Assembly (NCBI GenBank): GCA_019421365.1
Contig: JAHZFJ010000017.1
Location: 1-64,000, forward strand
Reading direction: 5' to 3'
DNA length: 64,000 bases
Source of the DNA: Lachnospiraceae bacterium
Lineage (GTDB): Bacteria; Bacillota; Clostridia; Lachnospirales; Lachnospiraceae
Below the pieces are notes generated by a model. It saw only the letters and a list, made by a program, of their open reading frames with translations. It was not told where the DNA came from and made no database searches. Position 1 is the stretch's first letter. Each line of letters begins with the position of its first letter. Of the stretch, positions 1 to 8,916 are shown piece by piece. A program made the translations under genes and the position numbers.

Positions 1-10
1 ATTTTGCCAT
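1..10 (-). CDS. possible 5' end of a gene running off the window
   Basis: On the minus strand an ATG at position 10 is preceded, 8 nt upstream, by AGGTG and starts Met-Ala-Lys before the window ends. It lies downstream of the binding-lipoprotein gene on the same strand, where a transporter permease gene would be expected. Only three codons are visible, so this is little more than a hint. Confidence 0.2.
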
Positions 11-152
11 CTTATCCACACCTGCTTTCTTGCTATTTATGCTGACTATATTCCATGGTGGCACAAATTGTCAGATACTTTCACACTTATTTACTATATT
101 TGTTGATCTATGTACAATCCCTGTTAATCTGGGGAATTATCTTCATTATCAC

Positions 153-185
153 GGAAATAGGGCATTATGAGAATGCCCTATTTCC
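153..185 (-). terminator. 14-bp perfect hairpin downstream of the binding-lipoprotein gene
   Basis: Two 14-nt arms (GGAAATAGGGCATT and its exact complement) are separated by a 5-nt loop, about 50 nt after the stop of the lipoprotein gene. No clear U-tract follows on either strand, so it may be a 3'-end stabilising hairpin or a leaky terminator rather than a strong intrinsic terminator. Confidence 0.55.
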
Positions 186-232
186 AGTTACATCAGTTTC
201 TTACTAATTCTATTGTTTTAATTAATACTTAA

Positions 233-2155
233 TTATTCAGTTACTGACATATAGATTAATGATAATCCAAGACCGAATGTATCATCACCAACATATCCTT
301 GAACTTTTGGATTGAAGAATGTATGGTATTCATCTGAATAAAGAGGAATATTTGGCATTTGTTCATTAAGTTCTTTTATAATAGCTTCCCATTTATCAAG
401 GTATCCTTCTTTATCACTTGGATCTGTCTTAGTAAGATCATAACCCATGTTCATAAGCTTATCATCCATCCAGAAGTTTGTATTATAATTTCCTAAGAAG
501 TTCTTAGCTGTATTGTAGTTATACTCAAATTGTGGAATTGGAGTGAATCCAGTTCCTAAGTTAAACATATGGAATTGAGGTTCATCAATACCCTCACGAT
601 AATAGTTGTTAAGTAATGTAGGGAAGTCAACTACAGTAGCAGTTAATTTCATACCTGCTTTTTCCATCTCTCCTGGTAACATAGTTGCAAGTAATTGAGC
701 AACTGAGTTATCAGATGAAGCCCATTGAATTTCACAAGACATTAATTCGCCATCAACTTCTTTGTAACGTAATGTATCTGTACCATCTACATAAGCTTCA
801 CCTTTTTCGTTAAGGTTCCAGCCATCTGCTTCTAGAACTTCTTTTGCTTTATCAATACTATATGAATAAGGATTTAATTCACTATCAATAACATCTTTTC
901 TTTCTTGGTACATCCATTGTCCAAGACCATATTCTGCATTAACTAATGATCCGAAACCACCAGTATATTGACTAACGAATGTTGTTCTATCTAAGCAGTA
1001 TGAAATTGCTTGACGTACTGATTTGAATTGAGTTGGACCAAAATCAGTATGGAATGCTAATTGACCATAACCATTTCTTAAGTAAGTTGCATAATCAGCT
1101 TTTCCTTGATCAACTAAATCAAGACCAGCATTGATTTTATCTCCACCAGAGATACCAACAAGTAAATCTACATTTCCTGCTGCTAATTCATCAAGTTGAG
1201 TAGCTTCTTCTGTATATTTCATAATAACTTTTGCAATTGTAGGTTTCTTTCCTTCATAGTTACCTTTGAATTTATCATTAACTTCAAGAACAACTTCTTG
1301 ATTTGTTGCATCATAGCTTACAAATTTGTATGGTCCACAAGTAACTGTAGGATTATATCTTTCAGCAGTCATAGGTTCTTTGATAAGTTCTGATGTGTAA
1401 TTATCTGTTAAGTAACAACCATTACCATCATCTTTGATTTCTACACCAGGAGCATATACTGTGAAAGGTACTGGTGTAACTGCTGAAGCATACGCTTCAA
1501 AGTAAGTAGGAATGTTCTCAGAATTAATCGTAACAGAGAATGTATAATCATCAATCAAATGAATTCCTGAGAACTCTTTTGTATCGCCAGTATTATATGT
1601 ATCAAAACCAACTAATGTACTACCAGCAGTATTCGATCCTTCAATCTCAGCAAACTCAGGTGAAGCATAAATCATAAGATAACCAACATAATCTTTAGCA
1701 GTTAATGCTGAGCCATCAGACCATACTAAATCTTGGTTTAAAGTGAATTTGAAAGTTTTCGATCCATCTTCATTCAAGGTAGCTTCTGGATCAGATACTA
1801 GTACAGTTGGATTATATACATACTCAGCTGCACTACTAAGTTCTGCTGTACCATAGAAACCTGGGTATGTTCCAATTAATTCCTTGATTACGTAATCAGC
1901 ACCATTATTTCCCCAACCTTCAATAAAACTACCATTGAATTCAGTAACATCACCAAGGATAATTTGTCCTGTAGGTTCTGTATTAGTTACCTCTTCTGTT
2001 GTTGATTCTTCCGTTGTTGCAGAATCATCTGTTGGAGTACCATTTGTTTCTTCTGTTTTTGTTTCATTCTTTGGCTCATTCTTTTTAGAGCATCCAGCCA
2101 TCATAGAAGCTGTTAGTGTTAACGCAAGTAATAACGCTAAGCCTTTTTTCTTCAT
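233..2155 (-). CDS. ABC transporter substrate-binding lipoprotein, peptide/oligopeptide (SBP family 5) type
   Basis: The 640-residue product starts with a lipoprotein signal peptide: charged MKKK, a hydrophobic stretch and the lipobox SMMAGC, so Cys22 should be lipidated and the protein anchored on the outer face of the membrane. A low-complexity Thr/Glu/Asn linker of about 40 residues follows, then a family 5 solute-binding fold of the DppA/OppA kind, recognisable from the block reading YNPTVLVSDPEATLNEDG and the later DRTTFVSQYTGG region. Family knowledge suggests import of peptides, though some members bind nickel or oligosaccharides. The ATG is set 7 nt after GGAGGAAG. A promoter and an early hairpin terminator lie about 260-340 nt upstream. 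No permease or ATPase gene is inside the window; they may follow beyond position 1. Confidence 0.9.
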   Translation of the reverse strand: MKKKGLALLLALTLTASMMAGCSKKNEPKNETKTEETNGTPTDDSATTEESTTEEVTNTEPTGQIILGDVTEFNGSFIEGWGNNGADYVIKELIGTYPGFYGTAELSSAAEYVYNPTVLVSDPEATLNEDGSKTFKFTLNQDLVWSDGSALTAKDYVGYLMIYASPEFAEIEGSNTAGSTLVGFDTYNTGDTKEFSGIHLIDDYTFSVTINSENIPTYFEAYASAVTPVPFTVYAPGVEIKDDGNGCYLTDNYTSELIKEPMTAERYNPTVTCGPYKFVSYDATNQEVVLEVNDKFKGNYEGKKPTIAKVIMKYTEEATQLDELAAGNVDLLVGISGGDKINAGLDLVDQGKADYATYLRNGYGQLAFHTDFGPTQFKSVRQAISYCLDRTTFVSQYTGGFGSLVNAEYGLGQWMYQERKDVIDSELNPYSYSIDKAKEVLEADGWNLNEKGEAYVDGTDTLRYKEVDGELMSCEIQWASSDNSVAQLLATMLPGEMEKAGMKLTATVVDFPTLLNNYYREGIDEPQFHMFNLGTGFTPIPQFEYNYNTAKNFLGNYNTNFWMDDKLMNMGYDLTKTDPSDKEGYLDKWEAIIKELNEQMPNIPLYSDEYHTFFNPKVQGYVGDDTFGLGLSLIYMSVTE

Positions 2156-2410
2156 AAATCTTCCTCCTTAAATATTTTATTTTATTAAACAACACTAGCA
2201 TAAAACACAACAATAGAAATAACCTCGCAAGTAAACCTATTGTAGATGCATGACCTTTTGTTAACCAGTCATTTTCTGCATATATATAATATACCGTGTG
2301 AATAATCACCACTTTAACATGTACTGTATCTTGATAAGATGTTATCATTATGCTATTTTATCTCATCTCAGCTTTACAACTATAAAGCATTAATTGAAAA
2401 AAATATATAA

Positions 2411-2446
2411 GAGACAAAAGGGCGTTCCGGAATCCCCAGAACACCC
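2411..2446 (-). terminator. early intrinsic terminator in the lipoprotein leader
   Basis: On minus-strand RNA positions 2446 to 2420 form an 11-bp stem with a 5-nt loop; two of the pairs are G-U, so the fold is perfect only as minus-strand RNA. The stem is followed by UUUUGUCUC and, a few bases later, a run of seven U. It starts only about 13 nt after the predicted transcription start and ends about 255 nt before the lipoprotein ATG, which suggests attenuation or a very short transcript. Confidence 0.75.
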
Positions 2447-2465
2447 TCGTTCAATATAGTAACAG

Positions 2466-2494
2466 ATTCTACCATCTTTGTAATTGTTTGTCAA
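2466..2494 (-). promoter_or_regulatory. sigma-A type promoter reading toward the lipoprotein gene
   Basis: On the minus strand TTGACA (2494-2489) and TAGAAT (2471-2466) are 17 bp apart, five to six of six matches in each box. The predicted start is near 2459, just upstream of the early terminator hairpin. Confidence 0.75.
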
Positions 2495-2519
2495 CTATGT
2501 TTTATTCGGTTTTTTTTGT

Positions 2520-2915
2520 AATTATTAAATTATTTTTTCTAAATTTGCATATTTATTAAGTTATTTGCAACATTTAAGTCAATAATTCTAGGCATGTAGC
2601 TAATTATAATTTAAAAAAATCAAATGTAATTTATACTCTGTAATTACCGATGTTTATGTATTTCCGCCATACTACTTGTATATTGTTTTATATATTCATT
2701 TCATTTTTAAATTATACATACTATTTAATAATATTGCAACCAAAATATTGAAGTTTTCCATGTTTTTCATTAAATTACTTTTAACCACCAATGTATATAC
2801 ACATTTTCATCCATTTATTTATACATTTATACATATTTTTTTACTTTGTTACTTTAGTACTATGCTTCTTTACTTAATTAGTGCATTATAATAAGAAGAA
2901 ACTACACCACAATTA
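2520..2915. other. AT-rich gap without a recognisable gene
   Basis: The stretch is very AT-rich and its open frames read as Phe/Ile/Tyr-rich strings typical of random AT-rich DNA. I see no ribosome binding site next to a credible start and no structured RNA in it. Confidence 0.6.
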
Positions 2916-2979
2916 TAAAGCCAAAAATGCTATCAAAGGGAAGTTAAAGGTATACCTTCAACTTCCCTTTGATAGCATT
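2916..2979 (-). terminator. 54-nt palindromic terminator overlapping the end of the cyclic-nucleotide-domain gene
   Basis: Two exact 20-nt arms (2926-2945 and 2960-2979) surround a 14-nt centre that is itself palindromic (AAGGTATACCTT), so the whole block can fold into one hairpin. On the minus strand it is followed by TTTTTGGCTTT. The last seven sense codons and the stop codon of the upstream gene lie inside it. Confidence 0.85.
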
Positions 2980-3518
2980 CTCTGATTCAACGAATCTAAC
3001 ATTTCACTAAATTCTTTTATCGCTGTTAATGGATATTCGTAATTTCCTTTAACAATATCTTTAAACGTCTCATTATCCAGTGACGAAACCATCATATATA
3101 TATCATTCGTTCTGCAACTAAAAATATATGCCGGATCAACGGATAATAATTGGTCCATGGCTTGATTTATTCGAAACATAAGTGTTTTTAACAACATAAA
3201 AGCTAAGTCAGGTTCTTCTCGAAGTAATAAACGATACTTACGGTTATCAAATTCTAAAACGACTGTACTATCACTACCTGCAACTACACTTGCATTTCTT
3301 TTTTTTCCTTCGATAAGAGAGGATTCTCCAAAAACTGTTCCTGTCAGAATATTAGCAATATGCTTATCTGCCTGATGTTTTCCAACTCTTTTGTATATGT
3401 CAGCTTTCCCTTTAAGCAATATATACACATACTGTCCAGTTTCATCCTCACGGCATATAACTTCATTTCTTTTATAAACACGCAACTGCCCATTTTTCTT
3501 TAATACTTCAATATTCAA
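2958..3518 (-). CDS. cyclic-nucleotide-binding (Crp-type) domain protein without a visible DNA-binding domain
   Basis: The 186-residue protein carries a cNMP-binding beta barrel over roughly residues 10-115, with the characteristic turns (YILLKGKADIYK, TGTVFGESSLIEG, RNASVVAGSDSTVVLEF). After a helix like the Crp dimerisation helix the C-terminal 60 residues show no helix-turn-helix that I can recognise, and the protein is about 40 residues shorter than a normal Crp/Fnr regulator. The start is a TTG placed 7 nt after AGAGGAG. It may be a signal-binding protein acting through a partner rather than on DNA. The 3' end is embedded in a long palindromic terminator. Function unknown. Confidence 0.8.
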   Translation of the reverse strand: MNIEVLKKNGQLRVYKRNEVICREDETGQYVYILLKGKADIYKRVGKHQADKHIANILTGTVFGESSLIEGKKRNASVVAGSDSTVVLEFDNRKYRLLLREEPDLAFMLLKTLMFRINQAMDQLLSVDPAYIFSCRTNDIYMMVSSLDNETFKDIVKGNYEYPLTAIKEFSEMLDSLNQRMLSKGS

Positions 3519-3645
3519 TTTTTTTCTCCTCTAACTAACTACACACACCTTCTACAGCTAATTTCATAATAGCATAATTTTTCAAGAATTAAAAGTAATA
3601 CATAGTAAATTAGTTGTATAAATATTTACATTTTCGCTATATACT

Positions 3646-4566
3646 TTATTTTATCTCATCAATATATTTCTCAATATATTTCTTAATAAATTCTATATAT
3701 AATTTTCCAAGTTCACTTACCTTCCCATTGTTATGCGTTAGATATCCAATTGTAATATTCTCTTCTACCGATAGAGGAACCGCAATAATATTCTCTCCAT
3801 TTAGTTTCGCACTAATAATACCCGTCGAGATGGTATAACCATTCAGACCTATTAGTAGATTGAACAAAGTTGCTCGATCACTGACATGAATATTCTTCTT
3901 TCTTGATAATGTACTCAAAATCTCTTCTGAAAAGTAGAATGAATTATTATTTCCTTGTTCGAACGAAAGATATGGATATTCCTCTAGATCCTCTAACGTC
4001 ACACATTCCTTGACCGCCAAAGGATTTTTAGAACTAATGAATACATGGGGCTTGGCTACAAACAATTCAGTGAATGTCAAATTATTATCTTTGATCAACT
4101 TGTTCAAAACCTTTGAATTAAAATCATTAATATAGATAATTCCAATCTCACTTCTAAGATTCTTCACGTCATCTATGATTTCATACGTTCTTGTTTCTCT
4201 TAAGGAACATTCATATTCTTCTAAACCATATTCTTTAATTAACTCAACAAAAGCATTCACCGCGAATGCATAGTGTTGTGTAGATACGCAGAAAACTTGC
4301 TTAGTAGGCTTTGTATTACAATATCTATGTTCTAACAAGTCCGCTTGTTCTAAAACTTGTCTGGCATAACCTAAGAATTCTGCACCTTCAATCGAAACTT
4401 GAATCCCCTTATTATTTCGTATGAAAATCTCTATCTTAATCTCATTCTCTAATTCCTTAATAGCATTTGATAACCTTGGTTGCGATACAAAGAGACGCTT
4501 TGCAGCCTCACTTATGGAACCTAATTTTGCAACCTCAACTGCGTATTTTAACTGTTGTAGTGTCAT
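3646..4566 (-). CDS. LysR-family transcriptional regulator
   Basis: The 306-residue product has the standard LysR layout: an N-terminal winged helix-turn-helix (MTLQQLKYAVEVAKLGSISE, then AAKRLFVSQPRLSNAIKELE) and a C-terminal periplasmic-binding-like effector domain from about residue 90. It lies 40 bp downstream of the MATE exporter gene on the same strand, so the two are probably co-transcribed and the regulator may control the exporter. LysR genes are more often divergent from their targets, so this is an inference. The effector cannot be read from the sequence. Confidence 0.9.
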   Translation of the reverse strand: MTLQQLKYAVEVAKLGSISEAAKRLFVSQPRLSNAIKELENEIKIEIFIRNNKGIQVSIEGAEFLGYARQVLEQADLLEHRYCNTKPTKQVFCVSTQHYAFAVNAFVELIKEYGLEEYECSLRETRTYEIIDDVKNLRSEIGIIYINDFNSKVLNKLIKDNNLTFTELFVAKPHVFISSKNPLAVKECVTLEDLEEYPYLSFEQGNNNSFYFSEEILSTLSRKKNIHVSDRATLFNLLIGLNGYTISTGIISAKLNGENIIAVPLSVEENITIGYLTHNNGKVSELGKLYIEFIKKYIEKYIDEIK

Positions 4567-4606
4567 GGTGCCCCTCTATACTCCTCTCCAATAAAGCTAA
4601 TCTCTG

Positions 4607-5938
4607 CTAAGCTATCTCTTTATGTCTCTTCTCTCTAAGAGCGAATGTGATAATCACTGCCAAAGTTATACTTTCAACAAAAATCATAGTCATCCAAATA
4701 CCTTTTATTCCAAGTATAATTGGTAATATATATACTAGAACCCCACTCAATATCAATCCTCTCAATACACAAATAATAAGTGCATAGATTGGTTGCAACG
4801 TCGATTGGAAGTAGTTACTATAAAAAATATTTGGAACCATTAAGATAAATGATATGAAGTACATCTGTATGGCCATTGGAGCTAATTCTTGCACTTCTTT
4901 AGATGGATGTACGAATAATCCCACAATAAACTCTGGGAAGCAAAATCCTATCACTGCAAAGATGATTCCTGTCATGAACGAAAGAACTAATCCAAGTCGT
5001 TTCACTTGATGAATTCGATCATATTTCCCTGCTCCAAAATTAACTGCTAACAATGGCTGTGCTGCTTGCGATATACCATTACTTAATGAAGATACAATAA
5101 TTGCTGTATTGGAGATGATACTATATACAGTGACACCAACATCACCGATATAACGCAGTACTTGGTTATTGAATATGAATATAACGATTCCTGATGACAT
5201 CTCAATTAGAAAACTAGAAAATCCATTTTTCATAACGTCACCAAAATAACGTAAATGTAATCCCTTCTTTACCAAATGCAACGTATTTGATTTTGATAAA
5301 AAGTGAGTTGATAATATGATACATGAAACTACAGAACCAAGCACAGTAGCTAATGATGCACCGCCCATTCCCATATCAAAGATATAGATAAATACATAAT
5401 CAATTATAATATTAATAACACCACCACTAATAACTGCTATCATTGAAAGCTTCGGTGCCTTATCATTTCTTACAAACGCTTGTAAAAATGACGAAAAACA
5501 GAAGAACGGAATACCCCAGATAAAATACATACCGTATTCACGTATATAACCGATTGTGGTTTCAGAAGCCCCTAACCAGTAAGCAATTTGATCAAATGCT
5601 ACTAAATTAATAAGTAAAAAGACAAGAGATACAATACCATTGGAAATAAACGCTACCGTAAAATACGTATTAGCTTTCTTCTCATCCCCTTGTCCTTTTG
5701 CTACTGACAATAATACTGATCCACCAACGCCAAACAATAATCCCATTCCAAAATACAACGAAAATAATGGTATTATTATATTAAGCGCAGCTACCGCAAT
5801 ATCTGATATTCCCTTGCCAATAAAAATCGTATCTGCTAACACATAAATCGAAGTAACTAGTGTAGCACTAACCGATGGTATAAGATAACGAAAAAATAGT
5901 ATTTTCACATTATCATTTAATAAATTAGGTTGTTTCAT
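4607..5938 (-). CDS. MATE-family multidrug/cation antiporter
   Basis: The 443-residue protein has about 12 hydrophobic segments in two similar halves, as in MATE efflux proteins, with the typical opening (residues 8-40, NVKILFFRYLIPSVSATLVT followed by VLADTIFIGKG). Known members exchange Na+ or H+ for organic cations, drugs or metabolites. The ATG follows GGAGGAAAAAAG. This is one of three MATE genes in the window and belongs to the MepA/DinF-like branch by general appearance. The substrate is unknown; the downstream LysR regulator is the only contextual clue. Confidence 0.9.
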   Translation of the reverse strand: MKQPNLLNDNVKILFFRYLIPSVSATLVTSIYVLADTIFIGKGISDIAVAALNIIIPLFSLYFGMGLLFGVGGSVLLSVAKGQGDEKKANTYFTVAFISNGIVSLVFLLINLVAFDQIAYWLGASETTIGYIREYGMYFIWGIPFFCFSSFLQAFVRNDKAPKLSMIAVISGGVINIIIDYVFIYIFDMGMGGASLATVLGSVVSCIILSTHFLSKSNTLHLVKKGLHLRYFGDVMKNGFSSFLIEMSSGIVIFIFNNQVLRYIGDVGVTVYSIISNTAIIVSSLSNGISQAAQPLLAVNFGAGKYDRIHQVKRLGLVLSFMTGIIFAVIGFCFPEFIVGLFVHPSKEVQELAPMAIQMYFISFILMVPNIFYSNYFQSTLQPIYALIICVLRGLILSGVLVYILPIILGIKGIWMTMIFVESITLAVIITFALREKRHKEIA

Positions 5939-6039
5939 CTTTTTTCCTCCGTAAATTAACTGCCTTATATAATAAACCCCATTTTCACTCTATAGTCAAG
6001 TATAATTTAGTATCTCTACTTAATTAGAACAATTAAAAT

Positions 6040-6103
6040 AAATAAAAGGCTGTAACACAAAACTAACAGAATTTATATTCTATCAATTTTATGATACAGC
6101 CTT
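6040..6103 (-). terminator. hairpin terminator after the DUF1540 gene
   Basis: Arms AAGGCTGTA (6046-6054) and TACAGCCTT (6095-6103) are complementary and are followed on the minus strand by TTTATTTATTTT. It separates the small DUF1540 gene from the MATE-LysR unit. Confidence 0.65.
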
Positions 6104-6117
6104 GTAGTAGATACTAG

Positions 6118-6297
6118 TTATTTACAACAACTAGCTTCTGGTTTACAGACAAAGGATTTACAATCTGTACATTCTACTTTAGTAGGATTTGACTCGTGTG
6201 TACCCACTTCAATTTTATTCAAAGTACAGTAATCTTCGCTTTGTGCATGATATTGACAATTGTTAACCGTACATCCGATACTCGAATTCTTTTCCAT
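6118..6297 (-). CDS. DUF1540 domain small Cys-rich protein
   Basis: This 59-residue reading frame starts at an ATG 6 nt after GGAGG and ends in TAA. It contains eight cysteines in the DUF1540 pattern: IGCTVNNCQYHA near the N-terminus, DYC in the middle and ECTDCKSFVC, then a CC pair, at the end. DUF1540 proteins are common in Clostridia, often in one or two copies of the domain, and are thought to bind metal through the cysteines; their role is not established. It has its own downstream terminator and so is probably expressed alone. Confidence 0.85.
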   Translation of the reverse strand: MEKNSSIGCTVNNCQYHAQSEDYCTLNKIEVGTHESNPTKVECTDCKSFVCKPEASCCK

Positions 6298-6437
6298 AAT
6301 AGACCTCCATTAATTTGCTTATTTTGAGTTTTGATGGCTACGAAACAACGTAGCACACAGTATTTATTATGACAAAAAGGCTACATACTATACGAGGAAT
6401 ATTTTACTTTCCGGTTTTAGTCAATTACAATTGCCTA

Positions 6438-7619
6438 TTACAATTCTTTTTCACATAATTTTTTGTATAGTGAATCAATTAATATTGCCCCAAACGGTGC
6501 TGTTATCAGTATGGCTAATACAGCTACAGTCAATACTTTGTTACCGCAAGCAAGTCCCATTGAGAGTGGAACTCCTCCAATAGCAGCCTGAACTGTAGCT
6601 TTTGGTGTATATGCAATCATACAGAATGCCTTTTCCTTGTTGGTTAGTTTTGTTTTAATTAAACAAACTAATACTCCTATCATACGGAAGATAAGTCCTC
6701 CTATTACTAATATGGCTGCAAATATTCCTGATTGGAATACGTACTCTAAGTCTACTGTTGCCCCAACTAATACAAAAAGCAACACTTCAGCAGCTATCCA
6801 AAGACGATTATACTTTTCTGACAAACGTTTGGCTAGCACTTCATACGAACGATAAATCGTAATTGCCAACACCATTATTGAAATCAAACCAGACATTGGT
6901 ATATATGGTTTTAGAACTTCTTCAAAGGCAATTAATAAGAATGATATGCTCAGAATGATTAATAATTTAACAGAATCTCTCATATGAAATTTCTTAAAGA
7001 TAAATATCAACATCTTACCTACCAACACTCCTAATAATATACCTGCGATGATAGAGATTGGTATCTTAATAAAATTCATAATAGATACGCTTCCACCTGT
7101 TTCTAGTGAGATAAACGAGGTAAATAATACAATAACAAAGACATCATCCACAGAAGCACCCGCAAGTATTAATTGTGGGATACTATGCTTTACTCCATAA
7201 CCTTCCTCCATTAGACGAATCATTCTAGGTACAATAACAGCCGGAGATACAGCAGCTACCACTGCCCCTATAATTGCTGCTTCAATTATTGTCACTCCTA
7301 ATAATTTAGGTGCTAGAAGGACAATACCAGCAAGCTCAAAGCAGGCTGGTACAAAACACATAAGTACAGCAGGTCTTCCCACCTTCTTTAAATCTTCTAG
7401 ATTTAAGGATAATCCCGCTCTAGTTAATATAATTACTAATGCAAGTTGCCGTAAATCAGGTGATATAGATAGAATGGAGTCATCTAGCAAATTAAAAGCA
7501 TGAGGACTCAATAGTATTCCAGTTAAAATCATACCTAGCAAAGCTGGTAGCTTTAACTTCGTAAATATAGATCCTAGTAATAGACCTAGTAAAAAAATTA
7601 GTGCAAGACTCGTTAACAT
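6438..7619 (-). CDS. cation:proton antiporter (Na+/H+ exchanger domain), fluoride-riboswitch controlled
   Basis: The 393-residue membrane protein has about 11-12 hydrophobic segments and the look of the CPA superfamily, including the helix reading TRAGLSLNLEDL, the VAAVSPAVIVPRM segment and GASVDDVFVIVLF, where the paired acidic residues would be in the ion path. The ATG sits 7 nt after GAGGAG. The 5' leader holds a structure matching the fluoride (crcB) riboswitch. Antiporters of this class are among the gene families known to be controlled by that riboswitch, so the protein probably helps cells cope with fluoride, directly or through ion and pH balance. Direct fluoride export is not implied by the sequence. 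Confidence 0.88.
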   Translation of the reverse strand: MLTSLALIFLLGLLLGSIFTKLKLPALLGMILTGILLSPHAFNLLDDSILSISPDLRQLALVIILTRAGLSLNLEDLKKVGRPAVLMCFVPACFELAGIVLLAPKLLGVTIIEAAIIGAVVAAVSPAVIVPRMIRLMEEGYGVKHSIPQLILAGASVDDVFVIVLFTSFISLETGGSVSIMNFIKIPISIIAGILLGVLVGKMLIFIFKKFHMRDSVKLLIILSISFLLIAFEEVLKPYIPMSGLISIMVLAITIYRSYEVLAKRLSEKYNRLWIAAEVLLFVLVGATVDLEYVFQSGIFAAILVIGGLIFRMIGVLVCLIKTKLTNKEKAFCMIAYTPKATVQAAIGGVPLSMGLACGNKVLTVAVLAILITAPFGAILIDSLYKKLCEKEL

Positions 7620-7654
7620 AATTCTTCTCCTCTTTTAACAATAGTTTAAATCGC

Positions 7655-7745
7655 ATAAAAAAAGCTGATATCCCCTGTGAGTATTCACAGAAGTCATCAG
7701 CATACATGCGGTTTTGATTATACATCATGGGAGAACCTCATTCCC
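7655..7745 (-). promoter_or_regulatory. fluoride (crcB-type) riboswitch with terminator
   Basis: On the minus strand the leader opens with GGGA-AUGAGGUUC-UCCC-AU (7745-7727), matching the conserved stem and loop of the crcB aptamer, and continues to the conserved GCUGAUGACUUCUG (7701 downward). The last strand forms an expression platform: GCTGAT pairs with ATCAGC (7701-7696 with 7669-7664), CTGTGA pairs with TCACAG inside it, and seven U follow. Fluoride binding would be expected to prevent the terminator and turn on the antiporter gene 45 nt downstream. The match was made by eye against the remembered consensus. Confidence 0.82.
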
Positions 7746-7802
7746 AATCTTTATTCATTTTTAAAAGAACTGTAGTAAATATACTATGAATCAATCTTTC
7801 TG

Positions 7803-8774
7803 TCAATATCCAATTTCATGAACTCTTCTGCACTCAGTTGGTGTCATTCCAAATTGTTTTCTAAATATCCGATAAAAATAACTGGTATTAACATATCCAA
7901 CTGACTGAATAATATCTGAAACTGATATCTTAGTATGTACTAATAGATACAATGCTTGGTTTAAGCGTTTCGTCTGTAAAATCTCTTTATATGTTTTCCC
8001 TGTTAACTTCTTAATCTCACGACTTAGCCAATATACATCTTGGTTCATCATGATGGCTAATTGTGTAAGTGTTCCCTCTTTGTAATGTTCTTCTACATAT
8101 GCCAATGTTTGATCAATTACATTCTTTTCATAAGGATTTTGACCATATTCTATCTTGTCCATATGATTGAGTAGTTGTAAAAACAATAATCCCATCGTGA
8201 TCTGATTAATACTTCTCTTATTCTGCTGGTCATTCCATACTGTCCAAATCATATTCTCCAACAAATTTTGAATTGGTAGCACTTCCGATACATGGAAATA
8301 TAGATAGCTCGGCACTATCGAGTCCTTTCTTAAACAGCCAATCAAGAACTCTCTTAGTAGATTTTCTTCCTCCCCCATCATCGAGAACGTCACATCAAAA
8401 AACTGCGGTAATACTATAAAATTAACCGCTATATCACCATTTCCAGCCGGCAAGACTTCTTGACATGCATTCTGATTAAGAAAAAGTAAATCTCCTTCTC
8501 TAAGAACAACCTTATTCCCATCAACAATATGTGTTGTACTTCCTTTACACATATAGATTACTTCAATATAATTATGTGTATGCTTAGGGAAATGTACAAA
8601 TCGAGTAAGTGGCCTAACTTGAATTAACTTTCCCTTTTGTAATAATTTATCACAATCTACTATCCAATCATTTCTCTGGGTATAGATTGATTGATTAATA
8701 TCATGATGCCCATCTAATATTTTCTGTTCTTCTACTGTTACCTTGGATAATTGTTCCAGCAAAGTATGATCCAT
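7803..8774 (-). CDS. AraC-family transcriptional regulator with N-terminal cupin domain
   Basis: The 323-residue protein has an N-terminal sensor of the cupin/AraC-binding kind (residues about 55-110, including HFPKHTHNYIEVIYMCKGS, a metal- or sugar-site-like HTHN motif) and a C-terminal double helix-turn-helix (from about residue 220) ending in the AraC signature VGYVNTSYFYRIFRKQFGMTP. The ATG follows GGAGG. It is divergent from the peroxiredoxin gene and upstream of the riboswitch-controlled antiporter, but no obvious target gene adjoins it. Sugar responsiveness is a family inference only. Confidence 0.9.
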   Translation of the reverse strand: MDHTLLEQLSKVTVEEQKILDGHHDINQSIYTQRNDWIVDCDKLLQKGKLIQVRPLTRFVHFPKHTHNYIEVIYMCKGSTTHIVDGNKVVLREGDLLFLNQNACQEVLPAGNGDIAVNFIVLPQFFDVTFSMMGEEENLLREFLIGCLRKDSIVPSYLYFHVSEVLPIQNLLENMIWTVWNDQQNKRSINQITMGLLFLQLLNHMDKIEYGQNPYEKNVIDQTLAYVEEHYKEGTLTQLAIMMNQDVYWLSREIKKLTGKTYKEILQTKRLNQALYLLVHTKISVSDIIQSVGYVNTSYFYRIFRKQFGMTPTECRRVHEIGY

Positions 8775-8916
8775 TTCCCATCCTCCGATTACTTAACAGA
8801 TATTTTTAGTATATCATACATGCATCATGATTATCAAAGATATTTTGATATCCAAGCCACTTCCCCAAAACTTATGCATATATTGAATATAAAGTGCTAA
8901 AATTGGAGGTACTATT

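Noticed and set aside
2085..2348. 87-codon minus-strand open frame overlapping the start of the peptide-binding lipoprotein
   Set aside because: It overlaps the signal-peptide coding region in another frame, has no ribosome site at its start and reads like leader sequence; it is a chance frame.
2411..2450. T-box riboswitch in the lipoprotein leader (GAGGGTGTTC resembles part of a T-box)
   Set aside because: The conserved AGGGTGGNACC core is not present, and the promoter lies only 13 nt upstream, leaving no room for the specifier and anticodon-binding stems.
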